Of a stretch of 64,000 nucleotides of DNA, positions 55,092 through 63,823 are shown in pieces. Made by a program: the position numbers and the translations under genes. The DNA comes from Edaphobacter flagellatus. GTDB lineage: Bacteria; Acidobacteriota; Terriglobia; Terriglobales; Acidobacteriaceae. The stretch spans positions 3,577,501 to 3,641,500 of the forward strand of contig NZ_CP073697.1 in the NCBI RefSeq assembly GCF_025264665.1, read 5' to 3'. Position 1 is the stretch's first letter; each line of letters starts with the position of its first letter. A model generated the notes under the pieces. The model was not told the DNA's origin and did no database searches. It saw nothing but the letters and a program-made list of their open reading frames with translations.

Positions 55092-55841
55092 ATGGCGATT
55101 ATGATCAAAACGCCGCAGGAGATTGCGAAGATGCGAGTCTCCGGCATCGCTCTCCGCAAGGTTCACGATGCGCTTGCGCCACATGTCAAGGCTGGCGTCT
55201 CGACGATGGATCTGGAGGAGATCGCTGTAGCGAAAATCGCCGAGTTGGGCGGAAAGGCCGCGTTCAAGGGCTATCACGGGTATCCGTCGGCTCTGTGCAC
55301 ATCGATCAATGAAGAGGTTGTCCATGGAATGCCGAATGCAAAGCGTGTTCTGAAGGATGGGGATGTCCTTTCGATCGATTGCGGCGTGATTATTGACGGC
55401 TTCTACTCCGATGCGGCCGTAACTTACTCGATCGGAAAGGCTTCTGCGGAGACGCAGAAACTGCTGGATGTCACCAAAGCTTCGCTGGAGGCTGCCATTG
55501 AGCAGTGCCGGGTCGGTGGACGGTTATTCGATATCTCGGCCACGGTTCAGGAGATGTGCGAGGCGGCTGGATTTGGTGTTGTGCGTGAGTTTGTCGGCCA
55601 TGGGATCGGTCGCAGCATGCACGAGGACCCTCAGGTTCCGAATTTTGGTACTCGAGGCAAGGGACCGAGGTTGAAGGCCGGGATGGTTCTGGCGATTGAG
55701 CCGATGATCAATGCCGGACGGCCAGAGGTGAAGGTTTTGAAGGATGGGTGGACGGCTGTGACGGTCGATGGCAGCTATAGCGCCCATTTTGAGCATACGG
55801 TGGCCATTACGAACGACGGCCCGCTGGTGCTGACGCGGTAA
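55092..55841 (+). CDS. map: Methionine aminopeptidase, type I
   Basis: Map removes the N-terminal Met from new proteins. The 249-residue product carries the metal ligands in SIDCGVIIDGFYSDAAVTY (two Asp), GHGIGRSMHEDPQVPNFG (His), AIEPMINAGRPEV (Glu) and the final SAHFEHTVAITNDGP (Glu). SALCTSINEEVVHGMP holds the substrate-side His. It begins 4 bases after adk. The order secY-adk-map-infA is the common bacterial one. Confidence 0.98.
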   Translation: MAIMIKTPQEIAKMRVSGIALRKVHDALAPHVKAGVSTMDLEEIAVAKIAELGGKAAFKGYHGYPSALCTSINEEVVHGMPNAKRVLKDGDVLSIDCGVIIDGFYSDAAVTYSIGKASAETQKLLDVTKASLEAAIEQCRVGGRLFDISATVQEMCEAAGFGVVREFVGHGIGRSMHEDPQVPNFGTRGKGPRLKAGMVLAIEPMINAGRPEVKVLKDGWTAVTVDGSYSAHFEHTVAITNDGPLVLTR

Positions 55842-55844
55842 AAA

Positions 55845-55880
55845 TCCTCAAAATGAGGAAATTTACCTCAAAGTTGAGGT
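55845..55880 (+). promoter_or_regulatory. Two tandem dyads upstream of infA
   Basis: TCCTCAAAATGAGGA (55845-55859, 6-bp arms) and ACCTCAAAGTTGAGGT (55865-55880, 7-bp arms) share the half-site CCTCA/TGAGG. Their centres are about 20 bases apart, close to two helical turns, as for cooperative repressor sites. They fill the map-infA gap, and TATCAT at 55880-55885 could be a -10 element. Alternatively they are two small RNA hairpins. Confidence 0.5.
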
Positions 55881-55935
55881 ATCATAAGAGATGCTGCGTG
55901 CGGTGCGCCGTACGCGTTTAGCACAAGGAGAGCGT

Positions 55936-56154
55936 TTGTCGAAGGAAGATGCAATTGAGGTAATGGCAACGGTTGTTGAGACGCTGCCCAACGCGATGTT
56001 CAAGGTCGAGCTTGAGAACAAGCATCAGGCTTTGGCGCACGTCTCCGGACGTATGCGTAAGAACTTCATTCGTATCCTCCCCGGCGACCGTGTTGCGATT
56101 GAGCTCAGTCCATACGATCTCAACCGCGGCCGTATTGTCTACCGCTACAAGTAG
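55936..56154 (+). CDS. infA: Translation initiation factor IF-1
   Basis: IF-1 is an OB-fold protein that blocks the ribosomal A site during initiation. I start it at TTG 55936, five bases after AAGGAGA, which gives exactly the canonical 72 residues beginning (M)[16 protein letters not shown]. An ATG at 55891 is in frame but would add 15 basic, unconserved residues. [20 protein letters not shown] and [20 protein letters not shown] and [12 protein letters not shown] complete the family pattern. A TTG start may itself limit IF-1 synthesis. Confidence 0.95.
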   Translation: MSKEDAIEVMATVVETLPNAMFKVELENKHQALAHVSGRMRKNFIRILPGDRVAIELSPYDLNRGRIVYRYK

Positions 56155-56279
56155 ACGAATCAGCTTCTGGCTTTTAGCGTTTCGCTTCCAGCCGGATCCA
56201 TGCAGTACAAGTCAGGTATCCATCGCGAAACCATGTGGTGAAACCGCTGGTTGGCGTTGGTGGGTGTTGAGGAGAAGTA

Positions 56280-56393
56280 ATGAAGGTCCGTGCGTCAGTT
56301 AAGAAGATCTGCGATAAGTGCAAGGTGATTCACCGCCGCGGCGTCGTTCGCGTTATCTGTGAGAACGCAAAGCACAAGCAGCGTCAGGGATAG
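56280..56393 (+). CDS. rpmJ: 50S ribosomal protein L36
   Basis: A 37-residue protein translated from ATG 56280 behind GAGGAGA. It reads [20 protein letters not shown] then [16 protein letters not shown]. The zinc ligands of the C+ form (Cys, Cys, Cys and His in CDKC...CENAKH) are all present. It lies 125 bases after infA in the usual order infA-rpmJ-rpsM. Confidence 0.97.
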   Translation: MKVRASVKKICDKCKVIHRRGVVRVICENAKHKQRQG

Positions 56394-56408
56394 TCACTCT
56401 ACGCGGCC

Positions 56409-56455
56409 CCGCAGGGCTAGTTCGCCGAAGTCAAGGCGTGCGTTGAACCCTGCGG
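56409..56455 (+). promoter_or_regulatory. Stem in the rpsM leader, candidate S4 autoregulatory site
   Basis: CCGCAGGG (56409-56416) is complementary to CCCTGCGG (56448-56455), enclosing 31 bases with GTTCGCC and GGCG able to pair further inside. In enterobacteria S4 represses the alpha operon by binding a folded leader just before rpsM; position, not sequence, suggests the same here. Confidence 0.4.
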
Positions 56456-56534
56456 ACACTGTAAGCAGTCAGTAAGCCGAAACCGTCAACCTGCTCCGTG
56501 GCGAAGCTTCCGGAGCCTAACGATAAGGACTCAA

Positions 56535-56915
56535 ATGGCACGTATTGCTGGAGTCGACGTACCGAACAATAAGCAGGTACGCATCGGACTCACCTACATC
56601 TTCGGCATCGGCAACTCGCGCGCTGCGAAGATCCTGGCTAAGGCGGATGTCGATCCGTTTGCCAAGATTGCAACGCTGGACGAGGATCAGCTGAACCGCA
56701 TCCGTCACGTCATCGAGCAGGAAGGCCAGATCGAGGGCGACCTCCGCAAGGACGTTTCGCTCAACATCAAGCGCCTGATCGAAATTCAGTCGTACCGTGG
56801 TCTTCGTCACCGCCGCTCGCTTCCTGTTCGCGGCCAGCGCACCCACACTAACGCTCGTACCCGCAAAGGTCCTCGCAAGGGAACAGTCGCCGGTAAGAAG
56901 AAAGCGACGAAATAA
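56535..56915 (+). CDS. rpsM: 30S ribosomal protein S13
   Basis: S13 forms intersubunit bridges with the 50S. The 126-residue product has [39 protein letters not shown] and [20 protein letters not shown] with the C-terminal [20 protein letters not shown]. It opens the alpha set; rpsK begins 3 bases after its stop. Confidence 0.98.
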   Translation: MARIAGVDVPNNKQVRIGLTYIFGIGNSRAAKILAKADVDPFAKIATLDEDQLNRIRHVIEQEGQIEGDLRKDVSLNIKRLIEIQSYRGLRHRRSLPVRGQRTHTNARTRKGPRKGTVAGKKKATK

Positions 56916-56918
56916 GCC

Positions 56919-57341
56919 ATGGCGAAGACGCAGCAGAAGGCCGCCGGCGCCAAGACCGGGAAGAATAAGAAGTTCAAGAAGCGCGAGCGGAAGAACGTTC
57001 CGTATGGTCTGGTATTCATCCAGGCTTCGTTCAACAACACCATCGTCACCATCACCGATCAGACGGGCAACACGCTCAGCTGGAAGAGCTCGGGCTCGCT
57101 CGGCTTCCGCGGCTCGCGTAAGGGAACTCCGTTCGCTGCGCAGCAGGCTGCGGTTGGAGCTGCCAACGCTGCTCGCGAGCACGGTCTGCGCTCGGTCGAT
57201 GTGCGCGTCTCGGGCCCTGGTTCGGGCCGTGAGTCGGCCATCCGTGCGCTCGCCTCGGCTGGTATCGAGGTGCGTTCGATTCGCGACGTCACTCCGATTC
57301 CGCACAACGGCTGCCGTCCTCCGAAGCGTCGCCGCGTGTAA
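56919..57341 (+). CDS. rpsK: 30S ribosomal protein S11
   Basis: S11 sits on the 30S platform. The 140-residue product has a Lys-rich N-terminus ([20 protein letters not shown]) somewhat longer than usual, then [40 protein letters not shown] and the C-terminal [19 protein letters not shown]. Confidence 0.98.
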   Translation: MAKTQQKAAGAKTGKNKKFKKRERKNVPYGLVFIQASFNNTIVTITDQTGNTLSWKSSGSLGFRGSRKGTPFAAQQAAVGAANAAREHGLRSVDVRVSGPGSGRESAIRALASAGIEVRSIRDVTPIPHNGCRPPKRRRV

Positions 57342-57461
57342 GTTTCTCAACATAAGTTCTGCGGGAGTCGAATGGCTCCCGCAGGAAACTCAACCTGGAT
57401 CGTGATGAAGCGCAGCCAGCGCGTAAAGCGATCGACACCCGAAGTCAGGAGATAGAAAGTT

Positions 57462-58094
57462 ATGGCACGTTATACCGGACCCGTCTGCCGCCTTTGCCGC
57501 CGTGACGGAACCAAGCTCTTCCTCAAGGGAGCAAAGTGTTTCTCAGAGAAGTGCCCCGTTGAAAAGCGCAACTTCCCCCCTGGCCAGCACGGCCAGTCCA
57601 AGAAGCAGAAGAAGGTTGTCGGCTACGGTCTGCAGCTCCGCGAGAAGCAGAAGGCGAAGCGTATCTACTTCACGCTCGAGGGCCAGTTCCGCGCTTACTA
57701 TGAAAAGGCCTCGAACAAGACCGGCGTTACCGGCGAACTGCTGCTGCAGCAGCTTGAGACACGTCTTGACAACGTGGCTTACCGTCTCGGTTTTGCGCTG
57801 AGCCGCCGTCAGGCCCGTCAGCTGGTCCGTCACGGCCATGTTCAGGTGAACGGCCGCAAGGTCAACATTCCGTCCTTCCAGTGCAAGGTCGGTGATGAGA
57901 TTGCGATCCGCGAGGGTTCGAAGTCGATTCCGATCCTCGAGAGTGCGAAGGATTTCGCGAGTGGACAGCGGGCAGCGACTTGGCTTGATATCAACCGCGA
58001 CAACCTCTCCGGCAAGATTCTCTCTCTGCCGAAGCGCGAGGATATCCAGCTCCCGGTCAACGAGCAGCTGATCGTCGAACTTTACAGCAAGTAA
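57462..58094 (+). CDS. rpsD: 30S ribosomal protein S4, zinc-binding form
   Basis: S4 nucleates 30S assembly and often represses its operon. The 210-residue product begins [20 protein letters not shown] and contains [20 protein letters not shown], a four-Cys zinc site of the C+ type. The S4 domain reads [41 protein letters not shown] strong hairpin lies just after its stop. Confidence 0.98.
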   Translation: MARYTGPVCRLCRRDGTKLFLKGAKCFSEKCPVEKRNFPPGQHGQSKKQKKVVGYGLQLREKQKAKRIYFTLEGQFRAYYEKASNKTGVTGELLLQQLETRLDNVAYRLGFALSRRQARQLVRHGHVQVNGRKVNIPSFQCKVGDEIAIREGSKSIPILESAKDFASGQRAATWLDINRDNLSGKILSLPKREDIQLPVNEQLIVELYSK

Positions 58095-58104
58095 TCAGGC
58101 TTCG

Positions 58105-58130
58105 CTGCCGGTCTCGGAAGAGGCCGGCAG
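58105..58130 (+). terminator. GGAA-loop hairpin between rpsD and rpoA
   Basis: CTGCCGGTCTC (58105-58115) and GAGGCCGGCAG (58120-58130) form an 11-bp stem with one G-U pair around a GGAA tetraloop. No T tract follows, and rpoA starts 109 bases later, so it is more likely a processing, stability or partial-termination element than a full stop. Confidence 0.55.
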
Positions 58131-58238
58131 TAACGTTGTTCTCCGAGGAGACGACGAACACCACAACCGAATACGCCAACCGCATCACCCGCCGGACCGC
58201 AGAGTGCTTCGCGGCCGGGACGGTAAAGGAGAAAACAC

Positions 58239-59336
58239 ATGCTTTGGAGAGGATTCCAGAAGCCCAAGCGTCTCGCAGTCGATAGCGAGTCTCTCACCGA
58301 AAAGTACGGCAAGTTCAGCGCCCAGCCCTTTGAGCGCGGCTTCGGTACCACCATTGGTAACGCGCTCCGTCGGACGCTGCTCTCGTCGATCGAGGGTGCT
58401 GCCGTTACGGCGGTTCGCATCGAAGGTGTGCTGCACGAGTTCCAATCGATCGCCGGCGTTGTTGAGGATGCGACCGACATCATCCTGAACCTCAAGCAGA
58501 TTCCGTTCAAGTTGAATGGCGATGGCCCGAAGGCCCTTTATCTGCGTTCGGATGCTGCTGGTGTTGTCACCTCAGGCTCGATCGAGGCCGACGGCGACGT
58601 CGAGATTCTCGATAAGGACATCTACATCTGCACGGTCTCCGAAGGCGGCAAGATCGACATGGAGATGCGCTTGAAGCGTGGTCGTGGTTATGTCTCGGCT
58701 GACAAGAACTTCGACGCCGATCTCGGACTTGGCTTTATTCCGGTCGATAGCGTCCACTCGCCTGTGCGTAAGGTGAACTACCTGGTTGAGGCTGCACGTC
58801 TCGGCCAGATCACCGACTACGACAAGCTGACGCTCGAGATATGGACCAACGGTACGGTTTCTCCTGCTGATGCGCTCGGCCTTTCGGCCAAGCTGCTGAA
58901 GGATCACATGACGATCTTCATCAACTTCGAGGAAGAGATGGAGACGGGGCAGGACGGTCTGCATGATGGACCGGCGGTTCGCAACGAGAACCTCAATCGC
59001 TCGGTTGAAGAGCTTGAGCTTTCGGTGCGCAGCTACAACTGCCTGAAGAATGCCAACATTGCGACCATCGGTGAACTGATTCAGAAGACCGAGGCCGAGA
59101 TGCTGAAGACGAAGAACTTCGGTCGCAAGAGCCTGAATGAGATCAAGGAGATTCTTGCCCAGATGGGTCTATCGCTCGGCATGAAGATCGATGAGAACGG
59201 CAACCCGCAGCCCGGACCGACCTCGGTTCTTCCTGCGGCGACACTCGCAGCGAGCTTCGGTCGCTTCGATGACGACGATGAGGATGAGGATGAGGACGAC
59301 GACCTCCACATTCCGGCTGATTCGGATCATTTCTAA
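58239..59336 (+). CDS. rpoA: DNA-directed RNA polymerase subunit alpha
   Basis: The alpha subunit dimerises to start RNA polymerase assembly, and its C-terminal domain contacts UP elements and activators. The ATG at 58239 follows a strong AAAGGAGA site. The N-terminal domain has [40 protein letters not shown] and [16 protein letters not shown]. The C-terminal domain has [40 protein letters not shown]. The protein has 365 residues and ends in an acidic tail of about 12 Asp/Glu ([12 protein letters not shown]) before [10 protein letters not shown], longer than in most bacteria. Confidence 0.98.
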   Translation: MLWRGFQKPKRLAVDSESLTEKYGKFSAQPFERGFGTTIGNALRRTLLSSIEGAAVTAVRIEGVLHEFQSIAGVVEDATDIILNLKQIPFKLNGDGPKALYLRSDAAGVVTSGSIEADGDVEILDKDIYICTVSEGGKIDMEMRLKRGRGYVSADKNFDADLGLGFIPVDSVHSPVRKVNYLVEAARLGQITDYDKLTLEIWTNGTVSPADALGLSAKLLKDHMTIFINFEEEMETGQDGLHDGPAVRNENLNRSVEELELSVRSYNCLKNANIATIGELIQKTEAEMLKTKNFGRKSLNEIKEILAQMGLSLGMKIDENGNPQPGPTSVLPAATLAASFGRFDDDDEDEDEDDDLHIPADSDHF

Positions 59337-59436
59337 CTCTGTAACGATGGGAAGCGGAGTGAATCGTTCCGCTTCCCGCTAATTTGCAACACCAAATCAT
59401 CCGGTTGAGCAGAAGCTCGAACCGAAGGAGATCAAA

Positions 59437-59916
59437 ATGCGCCATCGCAATGCAGGATTCAAACTAGGACGTAATACCAGTCACCGTCGCGCCACGCTGC
59501 GCAACCTTGTCACTTCCATCATTGTGATGGATCGCATCGAAACTACAGTTACCAAGGCCAAGGCCTCGAAGCCGCTCGTTGAGCGGATGATCACGCTGGG
59601 CAAGCGTGGTGATGTTCATGCTCGCCGTCAGGCAGCGGCGTACCTTCTGACGCCAGAGTCAGTTGATCGTCTTTTTGCTGTTGTTGCACCACGTTATGCT
59701 TCTCGTAACGGCGGCTATTCGCGCATCACGCGTACAGGTGCTCGCAAGGGCGATGCTGCGGAGATGGCATTCATCGAGTTGCTCGGCGCTGAGCAGGAGC
59801 TGAACGAGAAGGCTCAGAAGCGCGCAGACGCTCGCGCGAAGAAGCGTGAGGAGCTGCAGAAGCAGCTTGAGGAGCAGAATGCTCAGGCGGGTGATGAAGG
59901 CGAGCAGCAGTCGTAA
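59437..59916 (+). CDS. rplQ: 50S ribosomal protein L17 with charged C-terminal tail
   Basis: L17 lies near the tunnel exit. The core shows MRHRNAGFKLGRNTSHRRAT, LRNLVTSIIVMDRIETTVTK and ASRNGGYSRITRTGARKGDA. The protein is 159 residues, against about 117-130. The extra part (ELNEKAQKRADARAKKREEL, QKQLEEQNAQAGDEGEQQS) is a highly charged, probably helical coiled-coil tail. It is the last gene of the translation cluster. Confidence 0.97.
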   Translation: MRHRNAGFKLGRNTSHRRATLRNLVTSIIVMDRIETTVTKAKASKPLVERMITLGKRGDVHARRQAAAYLLTPESVDRLFAVVAPRYASRNGGYSRITRTGARKGDAAEMAFIELLGAEQELNEKAQKRADARAKKREELQKQLEEQNAQAGDEGEQQS

Positions 59917-59936
59917 GAAGTTGATTATGTAAACTC

Positions 59937-59968
59937 AAACGAGCGCATCCACAGAGATGCGCTCGTTT
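59937..59968 (+). terminator. Intrinsic terminator of the ribosomal protein cluster
   Basis: AAACGAGCGCATC (59937-59949) and its exact complement (59956-59968) form a 13-bp stem with a 6-base loop, followed by TTTC-TTTTG. It lies 20 bases after rplQ. Confidence 0.9.
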
Positions 59969-60030
59969 CTTTTGCTGCTACAAAATGATTGTCTTTCGAT
60001 GACAGGATGCCATCCGGTAAAGTAGGGATT

Positions 60031-60321
60031 GTGGCCGAAACGAAACCAGCTCTACTCTCCGATCGTCAGTTTCACCTGATCTCCCGCGCTCTAGCGGACC
60101 CGCGACGGTATGAGATTCTGCAGAAGCTTGGCCGCCAAGGTGTGTGCCCATGCGGCGATATTCGCGAGTGCATTCCCGTGAGCGCTGCCACGTTATCGCA
60201 TCACATGAAAGAACTTGAGAATGCTGGGCTGGTTGAGCCGGAGCGGAATGGCAAATTTGTGAACTATACGCTGCGTCGTGATGTGCTGGCAGCATACCTG
60301 GATCGTCTGGCGAGAATCTAG
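60031..60321 (+). CDS. ArsR-family winged-helix transcriptional regulator
   Basis: A DNA-binding regulator of about 96 residues. I use GTG 60031 (AGGG upstream); ATG 60007 is an alternative. The winged helix reads [40 protein letters not shown] and [27 protein letters not shown] lies where metal-sensing ArsR proteins carry the ELCVCDL box, so two cysteines could sense metal or redox state, though many relatives with this pattern are not metal regulators. It is followed by a terminator, so it is a one-gene unit; its targets are not evident. Confidence 0.87.
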   Translation: MAETKPALLSDRQFHLISRALADPRRYEILQKLGRQGVCPCGDIRECIPVSAATLSHHMKELENAGLVEPERNGKFVNYTLRRDVLAAYLDRLARI

Positions 60322-60344
60322 GCGACCGTGTTTGGAATGGATGG

Positions 60345-60371
60345 AAAGCCCCGGTATCGTGCCGGGGCTTT
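60345..60371 (+). terminator. Intrinsic terminator after the ArsR gene
   Basis: AAAGCCCCGG (60345-60354) pairs with CCGGGGCTTT (60362-60371) across a 7-base loop and is followed by TTTCTT. On the other strand it also follows the receptor gene closely, so it may work in both directions. Confidence 0.88.
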
Positions 60372-60391
60372 TTTCTTGAGGTTGGTGTGGC

Positions 60392-63112
60392 TTATTTCTT
60401 GTGAAGGGTAAACCTTATTCCTCCGAAGAGGGTGAAGGGAGCGCCGGGGGCGAGGAAGGTAGTGTTGCGTACGGGGTACTGGCCGTTAATGGCGGGGAAG
60501 GGACGCGCGATGAAGTGACCGCTGTTGTCGTAAGGTGTCGTGCCGAGTTGGGCGGCGGTGTAGTAGTGGTTGTTGGTGAGGTTGTTGATCTGCGCGAAGA
60601 GTTCGAGTTTGGGGCTGAAGGTGTAGCGGGCTCCTGTACTGAGGGTGGCGTAGGCGGGTGAGCTTCCAGAGCCGAGGTAGTAGGTTCCATCGGGCTGGTG
60701 GAGGTTGTTCTCGTTGCCGCGCGCGTAGGAGCCTGAGACAGCGATGAGGTTGGCGTCGATGACCAGCTTGCGGAGCGGTTTGTAGTCGGCGTAGGCTTTG
60801 AAAATGTGCTGTGGAGTTTGCGGGATGCGATCGCCGGGCGAGATGGTGATGTCGCCGTCGAGGCCGGGCTGGCCGCTGTCGTTGGAGCTGTTGCTGCCTC
60901 CGTTGACGACCTGCGAGGACTGGTAGGTGGCGTTGAGGAAGGTGTATCCGGCACCGAGGGTGAGACGGCGCAAGCTGGCGCTGATGTTGGCTTCGATGCC
61001 CTCTCGTTTGGTGCTGCCGAAGTTGAGGAAGTAGCCGAAGCCGGTCTGCTGGGAGGCGACGAAGAGAAGATCATTGGAGTTAATGCCACGGAAATAGCCG
61101 ACGCTCCAGGAGAGCGGCTCATGTTCGAGGCTGCGAATGCCGGCCTCGACGGTGCGGCTGACGACCTGATTGAGGGGAGGGTCGGAGACGAGGGCATTGG
61201 GAAGGTTGCAGGGGAAGTTGGGATCGGCGCAGCCGAGTTCGATGGAGGTAGGCGCGCGGCTGGCTTCGGCGTAGTTGGCGTACGCGGAGAGACCGGGAAG
61301 GATGCGGTAGGTGGCTCCAATGGAGGGGTTGAAGCGCTGGAAGACGTAGGTGCCGGTGAGAGAGCCGTGCACGGTGCTGGGCGGCAGGCGGTCGGTGTTG
61401 TCGACAGTGGTGCGGTTGTAACGTCCTGAGGCAGAGATGGACCAGCGGCCGAAGGTGGCGGTGTCGGCAAGGAAGAAACTGGGCGTGTTGATCGTGCCGT
61501 GCAACTGAACACGCGTATCGACAGGAGCGCCGTCCTGATTGGTCGAACCGTCAGCGTAGGCATTGACGGGAGTGACACTGACGCCATCGGTGTTGAGGTA
61601 GCCGAATTGGGAGAGCTGTCCATAGCTGAGAGAGCTGCGGTCCCAGGCAGCGCCGAAGGAGAACACGTTGCGGCTGGTACGCCAGGAGGCGAGGCCGAAG
61701 AGTCCATAGTTGTTTTGCTGGGTGCGTGTGTTGGTGATTATGCCGGTGCACTTTTCGGAGGGCTCGTCCTGCTCGAGCGCCTGCGCGATGCATCGCCAGT
61801 AGGGGAAGGGCTCGGTGGTGGGGTTACCGGTGGTGGGGAATCCGGTGTATCCGGCGGCGGTGAGCGCGGCGATGTCGGCTTTGCTGAGGTTGTAGAGCGA
61901 CTGGTCGAAGGAGTCGTTGTTGATGTCGCCGTTGGTGGTGTCGGAGCGCGTGTGCCGGAAGTAGGCATTGCCGGAGAGCGTGAGGCTATTGGTGAGCGCA
62001 TGCGTGGCGTTGAGGGTAAGTGTCGGCGAGTGGTTCCAGGTGGTGTCGGGGATGGTGTAGACGCTGGTGTAGTCACGGTTGAGAGCGCGGAAGTCCTGCA
62101 GGCCATTGCCGGTGAGCTGATTGATGGCGTAGGAGCCGCTTAGGGAGAGCGTGGTGCGTTCGCGCAGCAGGCGGAGTTTGGCGAAGGACTGCCGGACTTC
62201 AGAGGGAGAGAATTTGCGCCAGCCGTCTTCGCGGAAGTAGTTGCCGGCGAGGAACCAGTCGAAAGTTTTGGCCTGAGTTGAGCCGCCGTAGGAGGCTTCG
62301 ACGGAGGCGCGGGCGAAGTAGCCGCCTATGATCTGCGCGGTGGCTCCGGCGTTGTCGATGCCGTTTTTGGTGCGGACGGAGATGGCTCCGCCGAGGGTGT
62401 TGAGCCCGAAGAGCGGATCGGAGCCAGGCATGAGCTGCATGTCCTGAATGGCGACCTTGGGGATGAGGTCCCAGTCGACGACGTCGCCGAAGGGCTGGTT
62501 CTGGCGAACGCCGTCGAGGTAAATGGAGAGGCCCTGCGGGGTGCCGAGAAGCGGCGAGGCGGTGTAGCCACGATAGTTGATGTCGGGCTCGAAGGGATTG
62601 TTGGCGTTCTCATTGATGTAGACGCCGTTGAGTCGCTTGTTCAGGACGTCGGTAATATAGATGGCGTTGGCGTGCTCGATGTCGAAGGCGTTGAGTCCCT
62701 GGACGGGGACGGGGCTGCGGTCGATGGGCAGATCTTCACCGATGGGCGTGGTGGAGACGACGGAGATGGAGGTGGAGATGTCAGCGATTTTGAGTGCGAC
62801 GGTCTTCGAGACGGGGAGAGACGAGGTGAACTCGACGGGGAGGACGAGGGTCTGGAAGCCGGTGCGGGAGACTTCGAGGTGGTATCGGCCGAGCGGGAGA
62901 TTGCTTATGGACCAGGTGCCGTGGATGTCGGTGCGTGCGGAAAAGTGCGCGTTGACCGAGGTGCCGGTGAGCGTACCGGTGGCCTGCAGGGCTGCACCTG
63001 TGGGGTCGATGACGTGGAGTTCAAGGGCGCCGGTGGCCTGCTGGGCGCGGAGGTTCGCGGTGACAAACACAAAGAGAAGGAGCAGCAGGGTGCTGAGGGA
63101 ATATTTGTGCAT
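60392..63112 (-). CDS. TonB-dependent outer-membrane receptor with carboxypeptidase-regulatory domain
   Basis: A receptor of 906 residues. Residues 1-23 are a signal peptide (LSTLLLLLFVFVTANLRAQQ). Residues 27-110 form a carboxypeptidase-regulatory-like sandwich (GALELHVIDPTGAALQATG, GTWSISNLPLGRYHLEVSRTG seen in part). A recognisable plug follows: IYITDVLNKRLNGVYINENA, PDINYRGYTASPLLGTPQGL, SIYLDGVRQNQPFGDVVDWD, LFGLNTLGGAISVRTKNG. The barrel includes YANYAEASRAPTSIELGCAD and ELFAQINNLTNNHYYTAAQL and ends FGGIRFTLHKK. The gene is divergent from an ECF sigma factor with an anti-sigma factor, a common arrangement for regulated uptake systems. The ligand is unknown; there is no separate signalling N-domain of the FecA type. 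Confidence 0.94.
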   Translation of the reverse strand: MHKYSLSTLLLLLFVFVTANLRAQQATGALELHVIDPTGAALQATGTLTGTSVNAHFSARTDIHGTWSISNLPLGRYHLEVSRTGFQTLVLPVEFTSSLPVSKTVALKIADISTSISVVSTTPIGEDLPIDRSPVPVQGLNAFDIEHANAIYITDVLNKRLNGVYINENANNPFEPDINYRGYTASPLLGTPQGLSIYLDGVRQNQPFGDVVDWDLIPKVAIQDMQLMPGSDPLFGLNTLGGAISVRTKNGIDNAGATAQIIGGYFARASVEASYGGSTQAKTFDWFLAGNYFREDGWRKFSPSEVRQSFAKLRLLRERTTLSLSGSYAINQLTGNGLQDFRALNRDYTSVYTIPDTTWNHSPTLTLNATHALTNSLTLSGNAYFRHTRSDTTNGDINNDSFDQSLYNLSKADIAALTAAGYTGFPTTGNPTTEPFPYWRCIAQALEQDEPSEKCTGIITNTRTQQNNYGLFGLASWRTSRNVFSFGAAWDRSSLSYGQLSQFGYLNTDGVSVTPVNAYADGSTNQDGAPVDTRVQLHGTINTPSFFLADTATFGRWSISASGRYNRTTVDNTDRLPPSTVHGSLTGTYVFQRFNPSIGATYRILPGLSAYANYAEASRAPTSIELGCADPNFPCNLPNALVSDPPLNQVVSRTVEAGIRSLEHEPLSWSVGYFRGINSNDLLFVASQQTGFGYFLNFGSTKREGIEANISASLRRLTLGAGYTFLNATYQSSQVVNGGSNSSNDSGQPGLDGDITISPGDRIPQTPQHIFKAYADYKPLRKLVIDANLIAVSGSYARGNENNLHQPDGTYYLGSGSSPAYATLSTGARYTFSPKLELFAQINNLTNNHYYTAAQLGTTPYDNSGHFIARPFPAINGQYPVRNTTFLAPGAPFTLFGGIRFTLHKK

Positions 63113-63219
63113 TTGTTGAGCTTTTGATATTGAGTTCTACAGGGGATATTCCGTGGTGCGGAGTTTTGTTCAGGGTTTTTTAGGGTGGGTGGTGCGGTGG
63201 GTAGGTGAGGAAGGTAGTA

Positions 63220-63231
63220 TGAGACGTCTCA
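63220..63231 (+). promoter_or_regulatory. Perfect 12-bp palindrome before the ECF sigma gene
   Basis: TGAGACGTCTCA is self-complementary and ends 7 bases before the predicted GTG start. It lies between the divergent receptor and sigma genes. The inner CGTC resembles the -10 words of several ECF promoters, so autoregulation is possible. Confidence 0.5.
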
Positions 63232-63238
63232 CATCCGG

Positions 63239-63814
63239 GTGGATTTTTTGCCGATAATCTCCTTCATCGCGACGTCAGGAATTGAGCGCTGGGCGGCTGG
63301 GGCGCTTGGCCGCGAGGCGGAGACACGGGCCTGTCTTGAAGAGGAGATTCTCGATCTTTATGGGCTGTATCGGCTTCGGCTGTTTCGCTATGCGATGTCA
63401 CTTGGGCTGCGGGCGCAGGATGCGGAGGATGTGGTGCAGGAGGTGTTTCTGGTCCTGTTCCGGCATCTGGAGGCGGAGCGATCACGCAGCAATCTGCCGG
63501 GATGGGTGTTTCGCGTGACGCACCGGTTTGCGTTGAAGCGACGGGCGAAGTATAAGGCTGAGGAGTTCATTGAGGGTGAAGATCGGCTGGAGTTTTCGGC
63601 TACGACGATGCCGACGCCCGAAGATGAGGCGCTGTTTGCGGCGCAGCATCGCAGACTGCAGCGTATCTTTCTGGCATTGCCGGAGACGGATCGGCTGTGT
63701 CTGCAGCTGCGGGCAGAGGGATTGACGTACAGGGACATTGCGGAAGTTCTCGGAGTGTCGCTCGGCTCGGTGTACAACTCGTTGACACGATCGTTGAAAC
63801 GGATGAGTTGTTGA
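63239..63814 (+). CDS. ECF-type RNA polymerase sigma factor
   Basis: A sigma-70 family protein of 191 residues with only regions 2 and 4, as in extracytoplasmic-function factors. Region 2 includes LYRLRLFRYAMSLGLRAQDA then EDVVQEVFLVLFRHLEAE and LPGWVFRVTHRFALKRRAKY. Region 4 has FLALPETDRLCLQLRAEGLT and the helix-turn-helix YRDIAEVLGVSLGSVYNSLT. The start is GTG 63239; TTG 63248 is also possible, and the first 25 residues are not conserved. The downstream gene is a zinc-finger anti-sigma factor 9 bases after the stop, so this is a typical regulated pair. Confidence 0.93.
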   Translation: MDFLPIISFIATSGIERWAAGALGREAETRACLEEEILDLYGLYRLRLFRYAMSLGLRAQDAEDVVQEVFLVLFRHLEAERSRSNLPGWVFRVTHRFALKRRAKYKAEEFIEGEDRLEFSATTMPTPEDEALFAAQHRRLQRIFLALPETDRLCLQLRAEGLTYRDIAEVLGVSLGSVYNSLTRSLKRMSC

Positions 63815-63823
63815 GGTGTTGCG

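Noticed and set aside
60415..61707. 430-residue frame inside the receptor gene on the same strand
   Set aside because: The product is dominated by Ser, Pro, Thr and Ala, a frame-shifted reading of the beta-barrel gene, whose own frame is intact and homologous.
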